NCBI GenBank assembly: GCA_018399235.1
Contig: JAGYOX010000005.1
Span: 1 to 52,676 of the forward strand
Length of the DNA stretch: 52,676 nucleotides
Origin: Desulfobacterales bacterium
GTDB taxonomy: Bacteria > Desulfobacterota > Desulfobacteria > Desulfobacterales > Desulfosalsimonadaceae
Direction of reading: 5' to 3'
Every line of letters starts with the position of its first letter. Position 1 is the stretch's first letter. The translations under genes and the position numbers were made by a program. The notes under the pieces are model-generated. The model did no database searches. It was not told where the DNA came from and saw only the letters and a program-made list of their open reading frames with translations. This document shows positions 18,336-26,776 of this stretch, in pieces.

Positions 18336-19598
18336 TTAATTCGACGGGTTCAACTCCCGTTCCTGAGGAAATACCGGCAGATACCGGTGGGCCAGCGAAA
18401 TAACAATGACTCCGTAGGCTACGGGGAGAATCGTTGTGGCGACTTCCTGCCAACTGGGGGCATACATAAACCACTCTTCAAACGGCACCACCGGCACCGC
18501 CAATGTCTGCAGCACCATAACCCATCGATTGACACAAACTCCGACAACGGCGAGAACAACCGCCAGCATTAAGAGGAACTTGCTTTCCCGGCCTTTTCTG
18601 GTGATTAAAATGGCGGCTGGAACAATACCGCAGATGACGATTTCCAGAATCAGTATCCAAATGCCGTAGACCGGATTGTTTGTGTAAAAGTCCATAAGGT
18701 TAAAACCCATACTGGGGGCGGTAACCATCGCCCAGTAGAGGGTATCCGCAATTTTGGCAATTATATAGGTGGCCAGCATCCATCCGGATATTTTGGCCAG
18801 CAGCTGAATCACATCATCTTTAACCAGTTTTTTTCGTGTGAGTTTTTCCGTAATCCAGGTAATCAAAATGGTAAAGCATGGCCCGCAGGCAGCCGCGGAC
18901 CAGGTAAACAAAAAGAACGTCCAGGGCCACACGTTGATGCCTTCCCGATAGGAAAAGGGGCGGCCGAACAAGACACCGGCCACACCGCCAAGCGAGCCCT
19001 GATGGAAAAAGGAGAGAAACACCCCGGTTGCCGCAAAAACCGCCATAATACTATGCATATTATGGCTTAGGTGATGCAGAAACGGTATTTTATCCAGCTT
19101 TGGGTTCTCAAATATCGTGGGCAGAAATTCAATGGTAAGCACGCCGAAATAACATGAGAGGCAGAAGGCTACTTCGGTTAACATGGAGTGCTCATTGGCA
19201 TGCCAGAAGATAAACCAGCCCCGGAGGGGTTGGCCGATATCAATAGCCAGGATCAACAGTGCGGAACTGTAACAGATGAACCCGATAATGACCGCGTAGT
19301 TGATAATGTTCTTCAATTTGTCCTTGCCAATGATGTAGGTCAGAAAGCCGGTAAAAAAGGCGCCACCGCCGAGGGCAATAACCGCCAAATCGGCCCATAT
19401 CCATAGGGCAAAACCGTATGCGTCATTCATATTGGTCTGATTCAGCCCCTTGAACCATACCAGGTACATGGCATACACGCCCCAGAGGAGGACGGCCACT
19501 GCAACGGCCATCCACAGGGAAAATTGCAGTTTTGAGCAGCGTTTTACCCCCTGAGGTATTAATGGCGTCGTCTCCATATTCGATTTGCTCCTTGCCAT
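18336..19598 (-). CDS. qrcD: Qrc complex membrane subunit QrcD (NrfD family)
   Basis: QrcD is the integral membrane subunit of the quinone reductase complex of sulfate reducers and provides the menaquinone site. The 420-residue product is very hydrophobic, with about ten membrane segments, and has the NrfD/PsrC-type features WIWADLAVIALGGGAFFTGF and the GIVPAAILI region. It starts eight bases after qrcC ends. The order qrcA-qrcB-qrcC-qrcD matches the Desulfovibrio locus. Confidence 0.92.
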   Translation of the reverse strand: MARSKSNMETTPLIPQGVKRCSKLQFSLWMAVAVAVLLWGVYAMYLVWFKGLNQTNMNDAYGFALWIWADLAVIALGGGAFFTGFLTYIIGKDKLKNIINYAVIIGFICYSSALLILAIDIGQPLRGWFIFWHANEHSMLTEVAFCLSCYFGVLTIEFLPTIFENPKLDKIPFLHHLSHNMHSIMAVFAATGVFLSFFHQGSLGGVAGVLFGRPFSYREGINVWPWTFFLFTWSAAACGPCFTILITWITEKLTRKKLVKDDVIQLLAKISGWMLATYIIAKIADTLYWAMVTAPSMGFNLMDFYTNNPVYGIWILILEIVICGIVPAAILITRKGRESKFLLMLAVVLAVVGVCVNRWVMVLQTLAVPVVPFEEWFMYAPSWQEVATTILPVAYGVIVISLAHRYLPVFPQERELNPSN

Positions 19599-19606
19599 AG
19601 GTTAAA

Positions 19607-20419
19607 CTATTTATGATGTATCTTTTGTCTGTTTGATTCCGGCCGCGATTCATTCTCCAGATAATTGTCTCCGGCCCGCCTGACCCAGGATTTGCTGGAA
19701 AGATAGTAAACTTTGGGGTTGGTATGCAGGCGTTCCAATAATCTGAAAGCGCGAGGGCTGTTTTTTAGTTTGTACACCGCATGATCGGGATTGTTCAGAT
19801 CGCCAAACGTAATGGCATTTGTCGGGCAGGCTTGGGCGCATGCGGGTTGGTATTCGGATTCATATATTTCATCACGGCCTTCCAGGTATGCTTTATCCCG
19901 TGCCTGCTGGTATCGATGAAAACAGAACGTACATTTTTCAACCACGCCCCGCATTCTTGCCGACACATTCGGGTTGAGATACTTTTCCGTATCCGCCGGC
20001 CAAACCGGATCCCACCAGTTGAATTTTCTGGCATGATAGGGACAGGCCGCCATGCAGTATCTACAGCCGAAGCACCGGGTTGGGATCTGACTGACCACGC
20101 CGGTTGAATAGTCATAATCGGTGGCGATTGCCGGACATACCGAAACACAAGGCGGATGGCCGTGTTTGCCAATGCCGTCGCAATGCTGGCAGGGCATCGG
20201 CAGGTAACATATTTCGGTATCCGGATAGGACCTGCCATTAGTTAGCTGGAATATCCGGATCCAGTTGAGACTATCCAGTTTGTCTGTTTCATTTTTTTTG
20301 AATGGAACATTATTCTCCGCATAACAGGCCACCATACATGCACCACAGCCGGTGCACTTATCAAGATCAATGACCATGCCGTAGCGCTTGGTGTGTTTGT
20401 CTCCTTGTTCTTCTTTCAT
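19607..20419 (-). CDS. qrcC: Qrc complex iron-sulfur subunit QrcC
   Basis: QrcC carries electrons between QrcB/QrcA and the membrane subunit. The 270-residue protein has four ferredoxin-type cysteine groups: CTGCGACMVAC (Cys22, 25, 28, 32), CQHC with PPCVSVC, CFGCRYCMAACP, and CTFC with PACAQACP. All sixteen expected cysteines are present. There is no Tat signal on this protein, in contrast to QrcB, so it would be exported with its partner. It follows qrcB by 62 bases. Confidence 0.93.
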   Translation of the reverse strand: MKEEQGDKHTKRYGMVIDLDKCTGCGACMVACYAENNVPFKKNETDKLDSLNWIRIFQLTNGRSYPDTEICYLPMPCQHCDGIGKHGHPPCVSVCPAIATDYDYSTGVVSQIPTRCFGCRYCMAACPYHARKFNWWDPVWPADTEKYLNPNVSARMRGVVEKCTFCFHRYQQARDKAYLEGRDEIYESEYQPACAQACPTNAITFGDLNNPDHAVYKLKNSPRAFRLLERLHTNPKVYYLSSKSWVRRAGDNYLENESRPESNRQKIHHK

Positions 20420-20481
20420 CCCAACCTCATCGCTGACTGTTGATCATCCCGGTTTAAGTAAACATTTCCGGTATTAGGGAG

Positions 20482-22770
20482 TTAGGCCGTTACTATTTTT
20501 GCCCGGATGCCCCAAGCCGTGTTTAGTCCGGACATGGGGTCTGTAATTGGGCCGATCAGACTATTGAAATTGGCCCCTTTCCCGGCCAGGTATTTCGAAT
20601 ATGCCGTATGCCCGAATCCTTTAGGCATAGCAATCACGCCGGGCTCAATACCATCAAACAGATGGAGCCTTACCTCCGCCCGGCCTTTCGGGGTGGTAAC
20701 CACCGCCCGGTCGCCCTCGAAGAACCCCATTTTGCGAGCGGTTTTCGGATTGATCTCCACAAACATCGTCTGATCTTTCAATACCGTATCATCAATGGTT
20801 TTAGTCATAAACGGAGGGTTCCCGATATTTCCACTGGTAAGCCGGATTGAATCATAGGGCATCAGCACCAGGGGATACGCATCAGGTTTGCCCTCAATGG
20901 GAACCGGTGAAAAACCCGGAAGAATATCTTTATCCTTATCCTTTTTTGACGGATGTTTACGGGCAGATGGATAGAATTCAAATTTTCCGGTAGCCGTATT
21001 AAACCGGTTAGCCCAAGGCTTATCTTCGGAGGCTTTAACCTCTGTAAAGCCTTTGTCTTCCAATTGATCCCAGTGGTCCTTGAAAACGGTTTTCAGGTAT
21101 GCCCGGTAATCCTTCCAGGGGAAAGCCTTTTCGATAAACGATCCTAAAGATTTGGCCATCTGAAGCACCACATCCCCCACGTGGCGGGTATTATAGACCG
21201 GCTTTACCACCGGTTTGGCAAGGCCGATAACAGGCTGTACCATGCCTGCCGGCTTGGGTACATCCTCATATCGCTCAAGATAAATATGATTCGGGAGAAT
21301 ATAATCCGAATAGAGGGCCGTTTCATCCATAAAAGAGGAGAAGCTTACAAGAAACGGTATCCGGTCAAAGGCGGCTTTTGTTGCCTTGGTATCCGGCAGG
21401 GTGTATAGCGGATTGGCCTCGCTGACAAAAAGCGCCTGAACAGGGGACTCGCCTTTGGTGTCATTAATGACCTCCGGCAGCCTGTGGAGCAGGTATCTGG
21501 CATTTGGATATTTCGAGCCTCCCGCTCCGTCAATTCGGGGTTGCTGCATGCCCCTGGAAGCCGTCTTATCGATGTTGACTTCCGGCCATTTGGCATAATC
21601 GGGTTCGCTGGTAACCGAAACTCCGCCTGGTTTGTTAATGTTTCCGACCAGGGCATTTAACGCATGGACGGCCATGCATTCATCCAGGCTCCCCGGCAGA
21701 AGTCCCTCCCCGCGGCCGCTGATGGCAATCGGTCTGTTGGCGCGGGCAAACCGGCGGGCGAGCTTTTCAATCGTTGATTTGGGCACGCTGGTTATCTCAG
21801 CGACGATTTCCGGGTCATAATCTTTAAGGACCAGGGTTTTGAATCCAATGTGGCGGGTGCCATTGTCATCCGTCCAGTCCTCGAAGCCAAATGCCGACTT
21901 GTTGATAAATGATTTTTTATACAATGATTCCTTGATCATCACATGGGCTATACCCAGTGCCAGCGCCCCCTCGGTTCCCGGTTTGATCGGCACCCATTGG
22001 TCGGCTTTGGCGGCCGTATCCGAGAGCCGGGATTCGATTTGCACTATTTTTTTGGAATCACGCTTTTCGCCGTAAATATTAAGCATTCGGACCGGTGACC
22101 CCCAGCCCTGAAGCATGCCTGTACCAAAGCTTAGTACGTGGTCTGAGTTTTCAATATCGAATGCTACGGAGCCTTCCTGCCCCTGCATCAGATAAGCGCT
22201 CAGTTCATAGGCGTCATGAACGGACGGCGGCCGGATGAAGTTCGGTGATCCATAGGCGGTTAAAAATCGTCCGATCAGTTGGGGAATCGTACCCTTATCA
22301 GCGCCTGACACCCAGGCCACGCTATGCGGTTTATCCTTTTCCCGGAGTTCTTTTAGTTTTTTAGTGACCGCGGAAATAGCCTCATCCCAGCTGATTTCCT
22401 GCCACTTACCCTCACCCCGCTTGCCGGTGCGCTTCATGGGGGATTTAACGCGGGAAGGCCCGTAAAGGAACTGGAGACCTGAAAGCCCCAAGGGGCAAAG
22501 TTTGCCCTGGTTAATCGGGTGCTCCGGCAATCCATCAATTTTTACCGCCCGATCCATGATTTTTCGGACCTGAATACCACAACCACCGGGACACAGGGTG
22601 CATACGGATGTCTTATAGGAATCCGCCCCGCCTTTCGGGGCCGGTGTCCATGGCCAGTTCTGGGTCCAGATCGAGATATCGTCCATCAATTTCCATGGTA
22701 CCGGCGATAGCGTAGTGCCCGCGACAACCCCGACACCCAACGAGATAAAGCTTCTTCTATCAATTTTCAT
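20482..22770 (-). CDS. qrcB: Qrc complex molybdopterin-oxidoreductase-like subunit QrcB
   Basis: QrcB belongs to the molybdopterin oxidoreductase family; in the characterised Desulfovibrio Qrc it is reported to lack molybdenum and to act as structural and electron-transfer part. The 762-residue protein starts with a Tat signal (DRRSFISLG, twin arginine at residues 5-6) and is thus exported folded to the periplasm. A [4Fe-4S] motif is seen as Cys57, Cys60, Cys64 and Cys92 (CTLCPGGC and LCPLG). The C-terminal MopB-type binding domain contains FVEINPKTARKMGF. The genes qrcA and qrcC flank it on the same strand. Confidence 0.93.
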   Translation of the reverse strand: MKIDRRSFISLGVGVVAGTTLSPVPWKLMDDISIWTQNWPWTPAPKGGADSYKTSVCTLCPGGCGIQVRKIMDRAVKIDGLPEHPINQGKLCPLGLSGLQFLYGPSRVKSPMKRTGKRGEGKWQEISWDEAISAVTKKLKELREKDKPHSVAWVSGADKGTIPQLIGRFLTAYGSPNFIRPPSVHDAYELSAYLMQGQEGSVAFDIENSDHVLSFGTGMLQGWGSPVRMLNIYGEKRDSKKIVQIESRLSDTAAKADQWVPIKPGTEGALALGIAHVMIKESLYKKSFINKSAFGFEDWTDDNGTRHIGFKTLVLKDYDPEIVAEITSVPKSTIEKLARRFARANRPIAISGRGEGLLPGSLDECMAVHALNALVGNINKPGGVSVTSEPDYAKWPEVNIDKTASRGMQQPRIDGAGGSKYPNARYLLHRLPEVINDTKGESPVQALFVSEANPLYTLPDTKATKAAFDRIPFLVSFSSFMDETALYSDYILPNHIYLERYEDVPKPAGMVQPVIGLAKPVVKPVYNTRHVGDVVLQMAKSLGSFIEKAFPWKDYRAYLKTVFKDHWDQLEDKGFTEVKASEDKPWANRFNTATGKFEFYPSARKHPSKKDKDKDILPGFSPVPIEGKPDAYPLVLMPYDSIRLTSGNIGNPPFMTKTIDDTVLKDQTMFVEINPKTARKMGFFEGDRAVVTTPKGRAEVRLHLFDGIEPGVIAMPKGFGHTAYSKYLAGKGANFNSLIGPITDPMSGLNTAWGIRAKIVTA

Positions 22771-22811
22771 GGATTTAACCCCTTATATCGATATCCAAAT
22801 CGGCAAAAAAC

Positions 22812-23486
22812 CTATTGATGACACTGAAAGCAGGCGCCCTTATGACCGGTTTCTCTTTCATGGCAATCGGCGCAGTCGTTCATTTTCATGCGCAGGCCGT
22901 ATTTGGGCTTGCCCAGCCTCGCTATGTTGTAACCCCAGATGTCCCGGCTGTAGCCGGTCAGGCGATTTTCCTGATAGGGCCGGCTATGGTTGGATTGAGC
23001 CATGTTGCCGTGGCAGGTCCGACATTCCATGTCCGCCCCCTTGACATGGGCGGCATGTGAAAAGAAAACGCAGTCCGGCTGTTTTGAATAGACCAGCCAG
23101 GGCACCTCCTTATTGGGCCTGACATACTGCTCGATAAATTTTTCCTCTTCGGGATTCGTACCCATAGGATACTGGTGACAGCCGGAGCAGGAATAAAGGT
23201 CGGGGATGCCGGAGAAGCTGCCGTCTTTGCGAAAATAGTGGCAGCTCTGGCAGCCTTCGTATACCTGGGCCATATGGAGCTCGTGGTCAAAATCGATGGG
23301 TTGCTGTTTCTCGGAGTAAAGCAGCTCTGGGAAGACAAGCCAACCGCCCAGAAGGCTGCCGATAAAACCAATGACAAAAAAGAGCAGAATAATCCAGCCG
23401 GAGCCGTTTTTGCGCTTTTCTGGGGCATCACCTGTCTCCGGGGATGCCGTGTCGGAAACCGGATGTTGTTGATCGTTGGTGTTCAT
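22812..23486 (-). CDS. qrcA: Qrc complex multiheme cytochrome c QrcA
   Basis: QrcA receives electrons from the periplasmic cytochrome c3 pool. The 224-residue protein has an N-terminal anchor (about residues 31-52) and five CxxCH heme motifs at Cys79, 100, 155, 205 and 219. Characterised QrcA is described as a hexaheme protein. A lone Cys139 followed by His144 (C-V-F-F-S-H) is a candidate for a sixth heme held by a single thioether; that is inference. Heme attachment would need the resB-ccsA products encoded just upstream. Confidence 0.93.
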   Translation of the reverse strand: MNTNDQQHPVSDTASPETGDAPEKRKNGSGWIILLFFVIGFIGSLLGGWLVFPELLYSEKQQPIDFDHELHMAQVYEGCQSCHYFRKDGSFSGIPDLYSCSGCHQYPMGTNPEEEKFIEQYVRPNKEVPWLVYSKQPDCVFFSHAAHVKGADMECRTCHGNMAQSNHSRPYQENRLTGYSRDIWGYNIARLGKPKYGLRMKMNDCADCHERETGHKGACFQCHQ

Positions 23487-23572
23487 GAATACTCCGTTAT
23501 TCTACGTTGATGTGTAATTATCCCCGTATCAATCTATGGATACCCAGTGTTTATTATATTTAAAAAAACAAT

Positions 23573-23601
23573 TAGATATCTATTTTGAAGACGCTTGTCA
23601 A
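23573..23601 (-). promoter_or_regulatory. Candidate sigma-70 promoter of the qrc operon
   Basis: On the minus strand TTGACA (23601-23596) is followed after 17 bases by TATCTA (23578-23573). It lies between ccsA and qrcA, about 90 bases before the qrcA start, so qrc can be transcribed apart from resB-ccsA. The -35 box is perfect, the -10 box is moderate. Confidence 0.5.
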
Positions 23602-23610
23602 TAAAAATGT

Positions 23611-24441
23611 CTATTGATAGCTATGCAGGCCGGGAAGCAGATTGACGCCGAAATAGGTGAAAATCACTGCGACAAACCCTGCAAATGATAGAACCGCTAT
23701 TTTTTTGCCGGTCCAGCCCCGCATGAGCCGGGCGTGTAAAAGCGAGGCATAGATCAGCCAGGTAATCAACGACCAGGTTTCCTTTGGATCCCAGCCCCAA
23801 TAACGCCCCCAGGCCTGATTGGCCCATACCGCACCGGTAATGATGCCTACTGAAAGAAACAGGAAGCCGAACATCACCATTTGATGGGTAAGTTCATCCA
23901 ACATGTCCACATGGGGGATTTTACTGGTAAATCCGCCATTCAACCCGCCCCTGCTGGATTTGATAAAGTAAAGGATGCTGATGCCGAAAGCTACGGCAAA
24001 TCCCGCATAGCCGACAAAGCAGGTGATGACATGGGCGATCAGCCAGTTGCTTTGAAGCGCCGGGATCAACGGTTCAATGGTGCTGTCGACTCTGAGGGAT
24101 GTATAGGCCATGGCCAGAAAGGCCAGCGGGGTGGCCACTACACCGATAACCCGCAGCTTGTATCGAAACTCTAAGAACAGGTAAAGCACGGCAATGCAGA
24201 AGGCAAAAAATACCAGGGATTCATAAAGGTTTGACAGCGGGGCATGGCCAATTCCCTGCTGGTATGATTCGATCCATCGGAGAATAATACCGATGAAATT
24301 GCCGCTTGCAGCTATAACCGTTGTGGCAGTAGCCAGTCTGCCGGGCAACTCCTTTTTGAATACCCAGGCGCAAATATATAGCAGGGCAGCCAACCCGTAA
24401 ACAAAAGTGATAATGGAAAGCAGGATTGAACTCGTTATCAT
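23611..24441 (-). CDS. ccsA: Cytochrome c biogenesis protein CcsA/ResC
   Basis: CcsA, with ResB/Ccs1, forms the system II heme transporter and synthetase that attaches heme to CxxCH motifs in the periplasm. The 276-residue membrane protein contains the tryptophan-rich heme-binding signature GRYWGWDPKETWSLITWL and flanking histidines, within about eight membrane segments. Its start lies three bases after the resB stop. The next gene is the multiheme cytochrome qrcA, a direct substrate of such a system. Confidence 0.93.
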   Translation of the reverse strand: MITSSILLSIITFVYGLAALLYICAWVFKKELPGRLATATTVIAASGNFIGIILRWIESYQQGIGHAPLSNLYESLVFFAFCIAVLYLFLEFRYKLRVIGVVATPLAFLAMAYTSLRVDSTIEPLIPALQSNWLIAHVITCFVGYAGFAVAFGISILYFIKSSRGGLNGGFTSKIPHVDMLDELTHQMVMFGFLFLSVGIITGAVWANQAWGRYWGWDPKETWSLITWLIYASLLHARLMRGWTGKKIAVLSFAGFVAVIFTYFGVNLLPGLHSYQ

Positions 24442-24444
24442 TTA

Positions 24445-25836
24445 TTATCTTTCATCCATATTCTGCAAATTTTGCAGCCGATTGGCCAGTCGGCGGGTTG
24501 CGGTTTTCATCCCCGGCCGGTTTTTTCCGGAAACACAGGCCAGCATGACATTTGTCCGGCCGTTTTGTTCGGTCAATTCAACACAGACCTGTTTGTGCAG
24601 CATGAAAAAGGTAATGTAGCACCCAATGGTAATTATGATAAATCCGACATATACTATGGGGACACCCGGGTCCCGGGTGATCTGCAGTCCCGTGTAATAA
24701 CCGAATTCAACATCTTTTATCGAAATCGCGAAGTCGCCGCCCCGCATCCGGTCAAACCTTGGGTAGGATAGCGGAATGACGATGTTGCTGGTATCGGCTT
24801 TATTATCAGCCGGAATCTTTTGGCATAAAAACGCCTCGCCGATATTGTGACCGTGGAAGCTAAAGCCGGTGGTAAAGTCCTCGATTACCAGTGTACCTTT
24901 GTTTGACGGCATTTTAATTCTCGAGCCGATGGACGCCCTTTTTTCATATTCCATGCCGGAATCGGGATCGGTAAACAATATGGTGAAGCTATCAGCCGGG
25001 ATGCGGCCATAGCTGGACTGAAAAATATTAATGCCCTGGTACCGCAGCGGATCATTTACCCTTATGTCGGCCTTGTGGATCACTTTCTGCCCGTTCAGTA
25101 TGGAAACGGTTGAGCGGTATTCCTTTGGCATACCGGAATCATAGTGGCTGATGGAGAACTCGTCACACCGGAGGGTAAAGGGCAGTTCTCTTTCCTGGTT
25201 GTTGTTTTTTAGCGGGACACTTTTGATGCTTTCTCCTTCTGCAATGTTGGCAAAGCCTTCGAATCCATATAATGAGCCGATAAGGCCGCCGATCACCAGC
25301 AGCAGAATGCTGAGGTGGACCGCATATACGCCGAGTCTTGTCCAGCGGCCCTTTTCGCCGAAAATGAGCAGTCCGTTATCCGTTTTTTGAACTGTGATAT
25401 GCCGGAAGTGCCTGCCAATATAGGACTCATAGGCATTTTTAAGCTGATTTGATGGGATGTCCGAAGCCCATTCCACCCGGTTTGCGGATTTTCGGAACCG
25501 CCCGGCACGGAAATTAATTTTTTTGGGAAAAATGATCTTCCAGGTTGAAGACAGCCGGTCGATGGAACAGATGATAATATTGACCGTCAAAAGGCCCAGC
25601 AGCAGCCGAAACCACCAGGCATGGTACATATCGAAAAAATCCAACGCATTGAAGATGGGATAAAGGGTTTCCCCGTATTTCTGCAGATACATCATCGGAT
25701 TGGCATTCTGGGGGATAACCGTACCTATAATCGAAGTGGCCGCAAGGGATAGCAGCACAACGACGGAAAGCTTGACAGAGGCAAAGAATTTCCACACCCG
25801 GTTGGTAAAATTTTCGAAACGCACTGATTTATTCAT
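24445..25836 (-). CDS. resB: Cytochrome c biogenesis protein ResB/Ccs1
   Basis: ResB is the partner of CcsA in system II cytochrome c maturation. The 463-residue product has the ResB layout: two or three N-terminal membrane helices (KLSVVVLLSLAATSIIGTVI and following), a third near residue 175, a large periplasmic domain and one C-terminal helix (IVYVGFIIITIGCYITFF). The motif AATSIIGTVIPQNANP is typical. It starts a minus-strand unit that diverges from the mscS-like gene at 25990. Confidence 0.92.
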   Translation of the reverse strand: MNKSVRFENFTNRVWKFFASVKLSVVVLLSLAATSIIGTVIPQNANPMMYLQKYGETLYPIFNALDFFDMYHAWWFRLLLGLLTVNIIICSIDRLSSTWKIIFPKKINFRAGRFRKSANRVEWASDIPSNQLKNAYESYIGRHFRHITVQKTDNGLLIFGEKGRWTRLGVYAVHLSILLLVIGGLIGSLYGFEGFANIAEGESIKSVPLKNNNQERELPFTLRCDEFSISHYDSGMPKEYRSTVSILNGQKVIHKADIRVNDPLRYQGINIFQSSYGRIPADSFTILFTDPDSGMEYEKRASIGSRIKMPSNKGTLVIEDFTTGFSFHGHNIGEAFLCQKIPADNKADTSNIVIPLSYPRFDRMRGGDFAISIKDVEFGYYTGLQITRDPGVPIVYVGFIIITIGCYITFFMLHKQVCVELTEQNGRTNVMLACVSGKNRPGMKTATRRLANRLQNLQNMDER

Positions 25837-25989
25837 TATTTCTGCCTGTTATACTTGATCTTAAAATAGTGGTTATTCATAACAGATAATTATTACTCAA
25901 GCAAACAGATTCATTTTTGAAATGCTTGCTTGACGAACTCGCTTTGGGTTACATTTATGTTAAAGCAACCCAATGCCATAGGAGCGGCT

Positions 25990-26775
25990 ATGAAGATTTA
26001 TCATCGCCTTTTCGCGATTTTCGTTTTGATCATTGTCAGTATTTTTGTCTTCTCCATCCAGCCAATGGCTGCAGAGGGCCCGGCATCCGGCGAACAGGCA
26101 GGAATGGCCGCTGAGTCACAAGCGGATGGGGCGGTTAAATTTTCAGGCGATGTCACCGGTTCCATGAAGCGGGCGGATCAGGTGGCTCCCGAAAATGAAG
26201 CGGCCCGGTACTTCTTCAAATCCTTAAAAACTTTGATTCTCTATATTACTGTTATTATTACCGGCCTTATCATGATGGAGCTTCTGGGCATCCTGGAGCC
26301 GCTCCAGCGCGTGATGTCCTTCCAGTTGATAAAAATTGGTAACTCACCGCTTTCATTATGGACTATTCTAAAAGCGGTGTTGATTCTCCTGGTGTTTATC
26401 TATCTCTCCCGGTTTTTGTGTGCCTACCTGGATTACCGGGTCTATCCCGCTACCAAAGTGGAACCGGGGCTCGCCTATGTGATCAATACCTTTTTAAAAT
26501 ATTTTTTCGTGATTGTGGGCGCCCTGGTTTCCCTTCAGATCGTGGGCTTTGATCTTCGGGCCCTGATGGTCTTTGCCGGTGCCGTTGGTATCGGGGTAGG
26601 GCTTGCCATGCAGAGTGTGGCATCCAATATTATCAGCGGGTTTGCCATTATTTTCGGCGGCAAGATCCGCAAGGGCGACTGGATAGAGATCAGCGGCACT
26701 TTGGGGGTGGTTACGGATATTTATCTAAGGGCTACCAAGGTTAGAAACCGGGATAATATAGACCGGGCGCTATAA
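25990..26775 (+). pseudogene. C-terminally truncated MscS-family channel
   Basis: The reading frame encodes a signal peptide, about three or four membrane helices and the MscS pore helix (MVFAGAVGIGVGLAMQSVAS), then the start of the beta domain (GDWIEISGTLGVVTDIYLRA). Full-length relatives continue after the phrase ATKVRxRDNI with the rest of the beta domain and a cytoplasmic cage. Here the protein stops after NRDNIDRAL. The ATG at 25990 has GGAG upstream and gives the signal peptide; the frame is open back to 25930. It ends one base before the next gene. It may be a decayed gene or a minimal channel of 261 residues. Confidence 0.75.
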
Positions 26776-26776
26776 A

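Noticed and set aside
20482-22770. Active molybdenum enzyme such as polysulfide or formate reductase
   Set aside because: Gene order with a multiheme cytochrome, a four-cluster ferredoxin subunit and an NrfD protein, together with the overall pattern, matches Qrc, where this subunit is reported to lack molybdenum.
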